A stretch of DNA of 64,000 nucleotides from Styela clava (Eukaryota > Chordata > Ascidiacea > Stolidobranchia > Styelidae). How positions within the stretch are numbered: the stretch's first letter is position 1; each line of letters starts with the position of its first letter. Of this stretch, positions 28,301 to 44,419 are shown piece after piece. The notes under the pieces are model-generated. The model was not told where the DNA came from, made no database searches, and was given only the letters and a program-made list of their open reading frames with translations. The position numbers were made by a program, and so were the translations under genes. The stretch is from NCBI RefSeq assembly GCF_964204865.1, contig NC_135254.1:16373001-16437000 (forward strand), written 5' to 3'.

Positions 28301-30011
28301 CTTATCTCATTTTTATTAGAATATGACAAACTTTTAGATTTGAAAAAAAACGATTTTTGCCAGTTGTTTGTAAATAACCAGAAAAGACAACAAAAGGGCT
28401 AGTATTTAAGTTATATGATGATGTGCAAATGGAGTTTTTCGCCTATTTTTTATCCGACAATTTGCCCATTTTTTCTTGGTTAACGATCAAAAGATAACAT
28501 TACTCAAGTTAATCATTGAACGTGAGTGATTTATATGAATTTTATGTTTTCAGTTCAATATATTCGAAGCGGGTAACACTTTATGCTCAACAACTTCGTG
28601 ACTTTGGAGTTGTTCCTTATGCGATTGGAGTTGGACAGGAAATTGATGACAATGAACTAAGAGTAATAATACTTTATTAAAAAAACGTTGCATAGTGTAT
28701 ATAGATTTAGCATTTGCCTATAGCTTAAGAAATAGGCTATTAAGCAGTTGATTGGGCGCTCCCGAAGTATGTGCACCAAGATGACGCACAATCTGAACCC
28801 TAACCAGGTACTGACTACTTTATACCATAGAGTAGGGGTGGGCAAAATTTTTAGGATAAGAGCCGCATGCGGCAAGTCAGAAATATGTGAGAGTCGCATA
28901 ATTGAAATTAATATTATTAGAATACCGTGAACTGAAAAGAACTTTACACAAACGTATAATATTGCAAAGTATTCATTGCGAGGCCATATCAGAAGTAGTT
29001 GACTTGTGTGTTCCCATCCTATCTGAAAGTTTTTAAAAGTCTTGGTAATATGTGCCAACGCATCAACAAACATTTGATCATTGCGATGTAAGATTTATCA
29101 TTTGACTGATTTAACTTCAAATTCTACGCTACGATTTTCATACTAAAACATAATTTGTCTTAATCATTTCTGAAAATTTCTCCAACCGCTTGTTAATTAA
29201 AAAAAATGATCTGTTACGCTACAGTTTCTCTAAGTTGAATTTGGATAATAATTATTGCTAGCGAGAAGAGCCGAACAAAAACTCAGGCGAGACGCATGCG
29301 GCTCGCGAGCCGCGGTTTGCCCACCGTTGCTATAGAGTAATCAAAATACAAATTGTTTAGGTAATTTTTCTTAAATACTAAGGTGATTGCCACGGGAACA
29401 GATACTGACGTCAGAGTATATAAAGTTGAAAATTTTGAAGGACTGAATGATATTGTTGATGATTTTCAAAGTGAAATCTTGAGCTCTCAGTTAGAATGTA
29501 AGTCAAGGTGTTGTTTTTCTGGCATGTGATCATGCTGTTTGACTTGAGTACCAATTGCATTTTTAGTTTTTAAATATGCATGTGTCTCCTCCAACTGGAG
29601 TCTCCTGCTACTCTACATTTTGTCGTATTTCAGAAAAATCCGCCAGTACAAAAATGAATTGTTCGCTGATCAATTTAAATCCACAAGTGTCACGTGTTTG
29701 AGCATTGGTCTCTAGTTATAAACGAACTTTCACAAATTCGGCGCTTCGGCAGAACAACTGTCCGATACTTGCTCATTAAAGAGAAATCTGAATTACTGTC
29801 TATACTGCAATGTTGTGTATATTCTAAAATTTACGTGTAAAATTAGTTTAACTCAGAATAATTTTTCGAAATATTCAATTTTGTATTTTATTCACTGTCC
29901 TGTATTCCACCTTCGCATCATAATGACAACGCTTCATTCAAATTGGAAGTTGGCGAGACAGGATTTTCGTCGCATTATGGAGCTATAGTGAAAGATGAAA
30001 ACAATACCACA
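25353..30011 (+). pseudogene. Integrin alpha subunit with I (VWA) domain, copy A: only the first ten exons
   Basis: Exons: 25353-25588, 26353-26420, 26745-26908, 27125-27242, 27321-27492, 27744-27816, 28097-28239, 28554-28662, 29383-29497, about 29911-30011. The signal peptide (about residues 1-23) ends before FNVD, the usual mature alpha-integrin N-terminus. Two FG-GAP-type strands follow (YFGYTVGI, LLVGSPL, GGIYEC), then cysteine-rich VFGKSV...FCYRSS, then the I domain with a full MIDAS: DGSAS, GSTMTG and LLTDG. After it comes SFKLEVGETGFSS, the restart of the beta-propeller. Phases agree throughout if exon 6 uses a GC donor (CAA|gcaagt). Exon 10 has no AG acceptor in either copy. The remaining propeller blades, leg domains, membrane helix and tail are absent: the block ends 1.7 kb later at the junction with truncated P450 B. 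It is a 5' fragment, possibly able to give a secreted I-domain protein. Confidence 0.87.
28835..29331. mobile_element. 497-bp hAT-type MITE in integrin intron 8, copy A
   Basis: Perfect 8-bp target duplication atagagta (28827-28834 and 29332-29339). Ends share ggtgggcaaa in inverted orientation, with inner gccgcatgcgg motifs at both ends. No coding content. Copy B has the same insertion at 49701-50197, so it predates the Y duplication. Confidence 0.8.
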
Positions 30012-30635
30012 GTAAGTTTATAGCCTTACGAAACTGGGTAATATTGATTTTGTTTTAATTGCTTTATTTTGAGTAATTTTTGTCAATTGTGAGTTGTGAC
30101 TGCAATGTATCTTATTTGGGTGTGTGATGTGTCTGTTTTGAGCAGCGATGCCAAAAAAGAGTTAATTTATATTCTTCCCCAGTCTCAATTTTGGTTTACT
30201 TTGAGGCATAACAGAGTATCACGATGGAAAGTAGAATCCGCTGGAGATGAAAACCGAGTTTCATGTTGAGTTAAGTTGCAAAGTTTAGTTGACTATTGCT
30301 TAAAGAAAAACGGGTATGTTTGAAGTTATTTGTTAAATACTAGATGAAGGCGCTTTGTTATCAATAATAAAGTAAGTATGATACTCAAGTCCCTCGGTTT
30401 CATCAATGAATGTTGAACGATGGAGTGGAAAAGTAGTATTTTACTGTTTATATAATTTGAAGCAGTTAATCTTGACAAACTGTAACATAACGTGCAACAA
30501 CAACAAGATTGCAAGATAAAATTGACATAGCATAATAGTGTATTAACGAAAACGTAAGTGAGCTCTCTTTTAACAGCAAATGTAGAATGCTAGTATTTTA
30601 TAAAAATTAATATTAAACTAGGGATAGAGGATTGG

Positions 30636-30869
30636 GTACTCCCGTAGTATGTAAACCAAGATGGCGGAGACTAGAACGTAGTATGTGTACCAGGTTAGGA
30701 TTAGGCCATAATTTCAGGTACAAATACTACGGGAGTCACTTGGCTAGTCGAAATCGTAATAGAACTGAAATAAGGAAAATTTAAATAAAATTATGGCCTA
30801 TGACCTGGTACAAATACTACGTGTCTAAACCGGTGTCGGCCATCTTGGTTCACATACTACAGGGGCGCC
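30636..30869. mobile_element. Inverted-repeat MITE, about 234 bp, copy A
   Basis: The arms, about 60 bp each, carry tagtatgt(a/g)aaccaagatggc on one side and its complement on the other, then a second pair built on tacgtagtatgtgtaccagg. A single related arm is at about 28755-28810 next to the intron-8 MITE. The copy in Y_B is at 51504-51737. Confidence 0.65.
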
Positions 30870-31580
30870 GATGATTGCGTATATATTTAATAAACACACA
30901 CAGAAATGATTTCAAGTAAAATATTTTGCAAAATATTTAGCAATCTCCAAACATTGTAATAAATGTTTCAAATTCGGCAAACAATATTATTAGTATATAG
31001 GAATACAGTGAATTTTTTTTCCATCTATGTGTGAAAGATTGTCACGGCAAACATATATGTTTCCTTTTAGGTAATCATAGTAAATATTGAAAAAAACTCT
31101 AACTTATAAAATTATATATTATACATGTCCAGAGTCTCAAAATACGCAATCAGTTTCACCATACTGTTGGCGCTTTATGGGAATGGACATGTGTGAGATA
31201 AAAATAAAATCATTTCTTCAAATTTCACGTAAAACTTTCATAACCACATATTAGATTTAAAGTATATAAATAGTAACGAATTGTTGTCCATTCCGAGAGC
31301 GCAACACGTGAAAGAAAGAACGTTAAAATTGTATGCCGCATATTCAATGTATTCGCATGTACTACAATAATATCCTTAATTTATTCATATTTGCAGGCGA
31401 TGCTTCATAGAATTTATAGTTTAAGAATCCTGGCTGTGCTCCTGCTTATAAACATTGTCATTTTTTTATTCCGCCTCTTTGCCATATTTCGAGGCTATAT
31501 TGTTGTCAGATTTTATCAAAGCTGTTATTGCTTCTTTGAACAGTTACAAAATTAGTCAGTATTTTGAAAAGTAATCGAAT

Positions 31581-31626
31581 GGCTCGCGGAGCCCCTGGGG
31601 CTCCGTACGGAGCACTTTGAGAACCT
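31581..31626 (+). mobile_element. hAT-type terminal remnant next to the Y_A/X_B junction
   Basis: The palindromic stretch ggctcgcggagcccctgggg, then ctccgtacggagcactttgagaacc, resembles the inner end of the 'cagtggttcccaaac' class of hAT elements. It lies about 140 bp left of the block junction. The same remnant is at about 52449-52494 next to the Y_B/X_C junction. Confidence 0.4.
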
Positions 31627-32313
31627 ATGCAATAGACTACGGGTTTCACGACAAACGCGAGCGCAAGCCGCCACAAGATGCGCAATATTTGAGACGTTAT
31701 AGAACACAAAAAAAGAATCCCACAGAGCCCACGGAAACAACAACACGAGGTCCCATGTCCAATATATGGAAAGGAAAGCCAAATCCAAATATTTTATCCA
31801 CAATTTCCCCAAATGTCATATCTTGGACGAAACCTCAACTGTAGAGTATCGTAACTTCTTAATCTACTAGTATTGTGCTAAATTGCATTAAAATTTCAAA
31901 TGATTCAACTCATGACTGTAGTATCAAATGTTTTACAGTACTTTACACCTTCAATCGTAACTTCACATCATTTACAGTTAACGTTACGTACCTAGTCTAC
32001 AGCGCGTCACTGATATCGATAAGTTTCCGACTTTCGCGTAGCAAGAGTTCGAAAAATCGAAACCGAAGACAGCCGTCACGCTTGGCGGATTAAAAACTGT
32101 GTTCACTCGGATAAAAATAAAACTGTGAAATTTTGGATGAAATTTTTAATCTCATAGCATTCTATGAAAATTTAGCAATAAATAAAAGTAAATATTTTTC
32201 TAGCGACAACATCCACAAAAACGACTTCAACATTGAATCAAAGCAATCAATTGTCAAAGCAATTAAGTGATCAAGTAGTTAAAGAAAAACGATTTTTTTC
32301 AACAAGAATAAAA

Positions 32314-32706
32314 CGAGAATATCGGTTGGAAACCGAAGACTTATCGATCGATAGTTAGGGAATCCCCCAAAACAGAAACTGCAGCTTCGATTCATCAGCT
32401 CTTGTAACTTGCGCACTGCGCATCGCACACACACACTCGGCGGGTCTCAAAATTCTCTCGCTTTACAAAAATCTAGATCACTATATCAATAATTGATTGA
32501 TAACTCGCTAATTATACGACATAATTCGCCCAAAATCAATAGATTTCTGGTCCGAGATAAGATGAATGCACATGCAAAATTTGGAGCAGATTTAACCTCG
32601 CATTCGCGAGATATCGCGTTCATCTAACAGACAGACAGACAGACAGACAGACATACATACAGACAAATACCTATCAATATACTTACCGATCTTAAGATCG
32701 ATAAGT
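32314..32706 (+). mobile_element. Retroposon-like insert with (caga)n tract, copy B
   Basis: 393 bp absent from the same place in X_A (near 6170) and present in X_C (53182-53566). It contains gcgagatatcgcgttcatct followed by cagacagacagac repeats and cagacatacatac, then a palindromic gatcttaagatc end. This is the look of a non-LTR/SINE-like 3' part. B and C differ by 8 bp of cagacaga. Confidence 0.55.
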
Positions 32707-32905
32707 AAAAACTCAACATAAAAGCAAAACGATCCATATGTACATTTCTTGTCCAATAAATCCAGGAATAATGTATAAATCTAATTTTTCATTTAAATAT
32801 TTTTTTCGCTCAATCTTATATAAATTTAAGAACCAAATGTTTACATCTGATATGTGTCATATACCACTGCATTACAATCTAACTAACATGCATTCATTAA
32901 TACAG

Positions 32906-34931
32906 ATTTGGTGACAGGAGACTTGCGATACAACGTGCTTTGTTGGCATATGTCCCGATTTTAAGACATTTGCCTATTTTTTCTGGAGCCTTCAAACGTA
33001 TAGAGAGTGACGTTACCAGTGTGTTAGGTATGTTTTGGATTGCCAAGTTTAGAAAACTACTGAAGATGTTGTTATCACAGGTTAAAGATATTTTGTTATG
33101 ACCTATTTCCAGTAATTTTCCAACCCAGGCCTAAAACTCGAATTTTACTCCTATTTTAGAATTTTGGATTTAATTTTTTCAGAATATTCTAAACTAATTT
33201 GTCATGGGCCGAATTATGATATAAGTCATGAATATTTTCGTGAATTTAAAAACAATCATGTCGAATCATTCTGAATGGTTTAATTTTAATTCCTCCGAAT
33301 CCAACTTTTTCAAACATACTTATATATCTTAGTTTGTAATAACAAATTCGGCATGATAAACTCCATCTGAACCGGCGTCCGAAAGATGTCTTGTCATTTG
33401 CCCCACAATATATGTCTTTACCCTAACTTTGGGACGGTCCAAGTGTGCCAAAAAGGTTGCCCCTTTGCGACACGGCATTTATAATAAGCCGAACTAAAAG
33501 CATTTATGAGATATATATTGTATGTTACAGCCTCCAGCATCTATGTAGAGATTTATTGCACCCAGCAGTTTTCTGAGCACATTTGGCGATTACGAAATTT
33601 CACAACTAAGAAATGTTATTCCGTTAACCCATATTGTTTGACTATTGCAACTATGTTGCTATCTGAAAATCCCCTTGCTATTGAATTTAACTACGAATGC
33701 ACCCAGACAAGCAATCATTTTATATTGAAATATTCCAGATGTATTCAGAGATATAATTGAAGAACATCGCAAAACCTTTGACATTGATAACACACGCGAC
33801 TATATTGATGGATATCTTAAACAAATCGAACTAAGAGGCGGAAAAGAATCTTCATTTAAAGTAAGCTGGATCTGAAATGTCTTGACTTTAAATTGGACCA
33901 TCCAAATAGAAGTTATTTTTTACTGTTATAATGTATCGTTCTAAATATTACAGGAACAACAGCTTCTACACACGATGCGTGATTTCTTTATTGCTGGAAC
34001 CGAAAATTCGTCAAGTACATTGAGATGGTCCTTTTTATGCTTTGCCCATTATCCAGAAATTCAAGAAAAAGTTTCAAAAGAAGTAAAGCAAGTCATTGGT
34101 AAGAATTGTATTTTAACACTGACTGTATACATAAGATTGATATGATATATGACAGTGCTGCCCTGGCCTTCAGTGAAATCTTGACTTGAGTATGCTTGAC
34201 TAAGTCTAACACAGACTCAGCAATTTCGTTGTAATTAGTAGACCTGTACACAAAGTTCAATATACCGTAGTTATGGAATTGATTGATAAATGAAATTTGA
34301 AAAAAAAGGAATTATCTTGCCAGGGTCTGGAGTTCCCTCGATGAGTCACAAAGAAGCAATGCCATACACGTGTGCGTTCATTCATGAAATAACGAGATTT
34401 AGAACGTTGGTACCTTTAGCAATTCCGCACGTTACGACAGAAGATGTGAAATTCAAGGGATACAGAATACCAAAAGGAACACCAGTAAGACGTTTTATCT
34501 CTAGGATTTGCATATATTCTTTATAGTATTGGTCTTTGATAGTCGAATTTTATGTACAAAAACCATGTTTATATAGTTTTGTTTGTCTATTGTCCTAAAT
34601 ACTAAACTTTGTTCAGGTACTGCCGAACTTATATGCCGCAAATCACGACCCAAACGTCTTTGAGCATCCGAACGAATTCAAGCCTGAAAGATTCATTGAT
34701 GACGCTGGGAAGTTTGTTCCGAGTAATCAAGTGGTTCCGTTCTCTGTTGGTCCAAGATATTGTCTTAGCGAACAACTTGCAAAAATGGAACTCTTTCTTT
34801 TCCTAACCAACGTAATACAAAGATTTGAAATCGTACCTGATCCTGAAAAACCTCTGCCCAGTTTTCGTGACAGTGTTACCGGAATGGCCGATGTCGCCTT
34901 ACCATACGAAGTATCCTTTCGACAACGATGA
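32906..34931 (+). pseudogene. CYP2-family P450, copy B: exons 5-9 only, altered active-site motifs
   Basis: Exons: 32906-33027, 33739-33860, 33954-34098, 34324-34484, 34617-34931, with the same lengths and phases as copy A (288 codons of the C-terminal half, no hAT insertion). The first four exons are missing because the block starts in intron 4, so there is no start codon, membrane anchor or helix C. Two core changes: I-helix AGTET is AGTEN (the Thr used in oxygen activation becomes Asn) and the haem loop ends CLS, not CLG. The haem-ligand Cys, E-x2-R and PERF are intact, and no stop or frameshift occurs. AATAAA is at 35046-35051. The upstream gene on the same strand is integrin fragment A. 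Confidence 0.9.
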
Positions 34932-35778
34932 AAAGAAAAATGATCGAATTCCACATTCTAATTACGCATTTCTAGTTCTTGCTTGCAAGTTCACGCAAAT
35001 GTTGCAGTAAAATAATAATAATTTTAATTATATTGAAATTCTCGTAATAAATATTGTAGCGTTTAAACTTCATTTTTTGAGAACAATAGTTGAGGGTAGT
35101 ATTCCACCTAAACTAAATGCTATACTTCCATCGAGCCGTTCTTTCGCTTACCAGTTCAAGTGCAGTGCAAGAATATAGATATCTATTTAACATTCCAGCG
35201 CCTATACGTGGTGTGTCTATAGTCAGACAATCGACTATGTGACACGTAGTCATATAGTGCATGTACATTCTACATACAATCATACTCTAACTCTGTAAAA
35301 GATGAGAAGAAGAGAGCTTCTTAGCTGCTGAATTCTCCATTTCAGGAATCGGGCGGTACTCAGTGTGATGAACCACGACCCACGAATGATAATAAGGCTA
35401 CCTATGCCTACCGCTAACTATGTTAACGTTCTACACACCTGACCGCCACCCGCCAAATTATGCCGGCAATAGCAAATTTGAGAGATTCGCATTATTCCGA
35501 ATACAGTAGCCCAATACGTACAGGTAGTTTCTTTCTCAGAGGGAAAACCTAAAATCATCCCACAAACTAAGTTAAACATAATAATATACTTGCAACAAAA
35601 TTGTCCATATTTATTTCCAAAGTATTTTAATTAGACAAACAGGTCATGGTTATTACTTTATACTGCCAACCACAAAATGTAAGCAACATTAGATCACCTG
35701 CGGTATTTCGAGTGAAATTTTCAAATTACTCAATATTACCAAATTATTTTGAGCATTTTCAATTAAAGTCTTTCTCTA

Positions 35779-40229
<4,451 letters not shown>

Positions 40230-40556
40230 CTGGAAAAGATTGTTCGCATATTACATACTTTAAAATCCGGGTCCGTCGCAAGAAAAACCATCTTTGCAAA
40301 GCGGAATTATAAACACTTTTATGCCAAAATGTGATTGTTGCATGATTCAAATGTATTCATGTTACCTAAATCGATTAACTTTATGTATTTCAATGAAATA
40401 AAAATTCTCTACCAAATTACTTCATTTTCTATATATTATTCTTTTTGGCGATTTTTATTACATTTTCCTCAATATACTTCAGGGGTGTTCAACCAGTCAC
40501 AGACCAAGGCCCACATTTCGCACTTTATTACGACGAAGAGCCACATTGTAAACAAA

Positions 40557-41703
40557 CATGAACATCAGATATATCTTTATTAAAATAACTTTTATGCATT
40601 TATTGGGCATGGTACGGTCAGTCAGTCAGCATTCTGATTAGTCAGCTATCTGATTATCTTATCTAATTTTACCCAAGTCAATTAAAGAGCTTTAATTAAT
40701 ACCGTGTTCTGCTAATAGATCTTGACCAATCCACCCGACTAATTCTCTATGAAAGTCAAGGACTGGAATAGTAAACAGCTTCATTCATAACTTAAATGAG
40801 CGTACATACTGAAATAAGTAACTATCAATAGGTAATTTGTAACAACACGTCTTTAGCCGAATCCATCGAAATTTCAAGTCGCACAAAGGATCACTCAGGG
40901 GTTTAAAAGAGTCGGAAAGATTTTGCATACAGAACAAAAGGAATTGATGGACTGGCACTGGAGGGAAAGTTATCTCGTAGAGGAAACCAGTAGCAGTCGA
41001 AAATGAGACAATGTAATTTTTATTTCAACGTTTTAGGGAAAGCAATAAAACATTTTGTGATTGGATGAATGAAAGTGTAATAATGCAATACACTTTACAT
41101 TGGTTTATTTCATTTGGAACGTATTTGTTAGATGAGTACTTGAACAAAATTAAACAAATGCTCGTATCAGATTTAAATGATAAAATGAGTAAATAAGATC
41201 ACACACTGAACATTTAGGGCTGCAAATTGTTTGTCGAATTAGTTTAATCTACTAATCTGAGGAGATACTGCTGAATAAGTACTCTGGTCCTTCCGTAACA
41301 AACTAGAAATCTCATAGATATGAGTATCCGAAATAGGGGCATGCAAAGGCCATTTTGTTCGGTAAATTCTGTTCATTTTGATGCAGCCTATAGGTAATTC
41401 TACACGATTGCATTGCTATAATCCAAGTAGCTAACTTCCTAAATAATCGAAATATGGTCACGACAAAGAACAGTTCGAAATACAATTCATTCAATCAATA
41501 GAAACGCGCATGCCAAATAAAACAAAATTAACGTCACACTTGAAAATAGAATTTTTACTTGAGAAAATAATGTATATATATATCGATTAATAAAATCAAC
41601 TTTTGTTCGAATAAAAAACTACGAGTCTTATTGGGAGGTCATCGTCTACCTTGGAACATGCAAATGCACTTATATAAATATAACAATATTGAAATGACAA
41701 CGA
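40557..41703. other. Region between esterase B and membrane protein B
   Basis: No gene recognised. About 380 bp here (about 40584-40950) have no counterpart in copy A, where a deletion joins two 'cagatatatct' sequences (16008-16032). Confidence 0.5.
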
Positions 41704-42873
41704 TTAACTGTTGTCATTTGGCAAAAGCTGCTCGGACGTTCCTTCCCCGCTATCGGAGTAGCTGGTGGCTTTAGTAGTATGTGGCTGCTTGCCTTTAGGC
41801 TCGGTATTACATTTTGTCATATCTCCGCCATCACCTTCCGGACTTCTATTCTTCTCAGCTTCTTCAGCCCTTGTTATAATATTTGTCAGCGTCTCAAGTG
41901 ATTCTATGTTTTTTTTTCTTTCAGATATCTTATCAAGTATGAAACAAGTGCATTCATAGAGGGAATACGAATGACGGCTGAATAACTTAATTAGAACGTA
42001 GTCATTTTCAATTGAATTTCGATTCATTTTTTCCCTGATCCCGCAAGATCCACACATCCACATAGAGCATGCACCGTCGATAAACGTCATACAGATCATT
42101 ATGGCTAGGAGGGCTAAACATATTATGGAGTATGGAAAAAGTCTTGAGTGAAGTTCGTTAAAGCACACAAATTCGTTTGTTGGGAGTGACGAAGAAGCTT
42201 TACTATCTTTGGCATAGCACAAAAATATATGATCAGTAGAAATGATAGTTTTGAGCCAGAATATACAGATTAGACAGAAAGTGACAATTGATCCTAATAA
42301 GCCGGAAAAATTTCTTAGGTTGTAGAAAGTTAAGATTCCCAATTTATGTGTTCTACCGTACAGCAGACCCATGACGTATCTTAGAGTTTTTGCATGACAA
42401 AGCACATTCTCAGTGATTTTTCTTGATTCGATGGTTTCTCGATCTGTCGAAAAAATGTCGCAAGCTTCTTTTTTTGTCAAATGTTCTTTCCGCAGAATTT
42501 CGTCGATGCTTCTAACAGTATGAAACCCAGATATAACGTTCGGTATAAGTTCCCACCAAGCATAAAGACAGTGTATAATGGTACTTGCTAGGATTGCTGC
42601 GAGTCCGGAGTGTCGGATGACTCCATCAACTTCGTGGAAGCAAAATTTATTGATAAAATCAGCTTGTGATCTTGACAGAGTGACGTTCCTTGACGGCTGT
42701 TTCACCGTACATGGAGTAGAATTTGTGGTTTCGACAACATAAATCATAATGAATGATGTAATATACAAAGCTCTCATGCTGTATTGCCTCACTTTTTCCC
42801 ACCATGGTTTGAATTGTGTCTCATGCAGAAGATCGGAATTCCCAATTATGTCGGAAAAACTGACCCCTGACAT
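41704..42873 (-). CDS. Four-pass membrane protein, innexin/pannexin-like, copy B (389 aa)
   Basis: Same length and frame as copy A with six substitutions: Y101H, Y144D, D149E, I271M, R355C and E378G. All four outer-loop cysteines (55, 78, 219, 237), both glycosylation sites and the four hydrophobic segments are kept. No stop or frameshift has arisen since duplication, unlike its neighbours, so it may still be under selection or may simply be very young. Its upstream region lacks hAT 2 and is probably the ancestral arrangement. Confidence 0.85.
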   Translation of the reverse strand: MSGVSFSDIIGNSDLLHETQFKPWWEKVRQYSMRALYITSFIMIYVVETTNSTPCTVKQPSRNVTLSRSQADFINKFCFHEVDGVIRHSGLAAILASTIIHCLYAWWELIPNVISGFHTVRSIDEILRKEHLTKKEACDIFSTDRETIESRKITENVLCHAKTLRYVMGLLYGRTHKLGILTFYNLRNFSGLLGSIVTFCLICIFWLKTIISTDHIFLCYAKDSKASSSLPTNEFVCFNELHSRLFPYSIICLALLAIMICMTFIDGACSMWMCGSCGIREKMNRNSIENDYVLIKLFSRHSYSLYECTCFILDKISERKKNIESLETLTNIITRAEEAEKNRSPEGDGGDMTKCNTEPKGKQPHTTKATSYSDSGEGTSEQLLPNDNS

Positions 42874-44419
42874 TTTAATGCAATTTTAAATAATATTCCT
42901 AACTATATTGTTTCTGAGATATGTAAAAACCATAAAATGACTGTACTAATTAGGTAAGTATATAACTAACCACCCAATAGCTAAAACTGTACCGATTGCT
43001 CGCTACATTTCAGTATAACTGGAAGAACACGCTCGCCTGGAATCATTGAAGCGGAAATGTCTGACTCGTAGGTACCACAATAGCGCGGCGTGTATCCTTC
43101 GCTCTGACTCAATAGCGCGGAAAATTTCTCCAAGAAAACTTGCGCATCGCGACGACGTCAAAGTTACAAGAGGGATATGGACAATGCTTAAGTGAGGTGA
43201 CATGCGGTGGCAAAACATTGGCGGTTTAGCCAACTCGCACGGCATTTTAGGTCTAACTCTAGTCACAGTTATCGCAATGTCACCTTGTTACTAATCCCAT
43301 AAACCAAAATGGTTTTGGTGATAAAACTTACCCCAGGCTGTCTGTCAACTTTTATTAAACCTGTTAAGCAGCGTAAGCGATTTTTTACAACCAAATATAT
43401 TGCGGTGAATAGCCTGTATAATAATTCACGTTCTTGGATAACGGATGACGAAAGTTATTCAAAATAAACCACCATTGTGTTGGACAACGAAACTTGACAA
43501 GTTGACGGCGCTTGTTGAATGCTCGTCATCCTCTCACATGCTGGTAAAATAAACATCGCGAGCTTACGAATGTTTATTTACCTTCTCCATCAACTGAAAT
43601 AAAAATACGGACCTTTCCGGGAGGTTTGGAAAACGCGAATACCATTCCACGTAGCGTATTTATGATATCCCCCATCTTTGGTTTAGTAATAATTTGTAAC
43701 ATTTTTGTTCCCTTTCCGAGACCTGGCGTGTTTGTGTTTATATATCAGTTTCGTTTCGATAAATTGACTTTTGTGAAAGCAATGACCCGTTCAATAATGT
43801 CACGGTAATAATATGATGTATTATATTTACCACTGGATAGTTTAGATTTGGACGACCATTCTGGAACAAAATATCCGAGTGTGATTATGATGTTTTGCGA
43901 ATAGTGGTGGTCCCGTGTACAGGAGGTAAGACATTAAAAAATTATGGTTCACCGAAGTACATGTAAGAGCTTCTCTGTTTGATGATCCAATTTTATCATA
44001 TTAAACATAAAGTTAGCTGATTAGTTTATAGATATTTTTCCTTATAAATATTCCCAAGGTTTTGGAGTTACTTTTAATTCAAACCGAACAATAGCCAAGC
44101 TATAAGGGTGTAATCCCTCGTGCATTGATTTTCCAATCCTCGAAGCGGTGGGAGCTCTTGGACTTCAAGAGCTTAAAGCATAACTAAGTTACCACAGTGT
44201 CACCTGGGCCATCGTGCACACAAATATTGCTCTCAGATGACTTTATGGACAAATAGGATAATATTGAAATATCACAGATGACTAAAATCAGGATTTATCA
44301 ATCATCCCAAGATTCCCAAAACGTGATACTTTTATTTGAATCTATGACGTAACGTACAATGGTTTACGTATATACGTTTACGTATATATATATACTAAAT
44401 ATGGATCTTATACACCGTA

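Larger units (their letters stand above)
15919..31768. repeat. Segmental duplication block Y_A (membrane protein + integrin 5' part)
   Basis: Nearly identical by eye to Y_B (40480-52635) in order, orientation and sequence. Main differences: a 3.9-kb hAT present only here, about 165 bp before the integrin gene present only here, and about 380 bp near 15.9-16.0 kb missing here. It ends at the junction with X_B at 31768/31769. Confidence 0.85.
30012..31768. other. Region between the integrin fragment and block X_B
   Basis: No further integrin exon could be supported. It holds the inverted-repeat element 30636-30869 and a hAT end at 31581-31626 close to the block junction. An open frame for a short hydrophobic peptide (31400-31555) follows an ag, but nothing links it to the gene. 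Confidence 0.5.

Noticed and set aside
31140-31190. VGALWEWTCV-like reading, possibly the next integrin propeller exon
   Set aside because: Only a few residues fit, a stop follows at once and no convincing donor is present.
31400-31555. Open frame for a hydrophobic 51-residue peptide after an ag acceptor
   Set aside because: It looks like a membrane helix but not like an integrin transmembrane segment, and no exon connects it to the gene.
32631-32670. CAGA short repeats considered as a CRISPR-like or regulatory array
   Set aside because: Simple microsatellite inside a retroposon-like insert, differing in length between copies.
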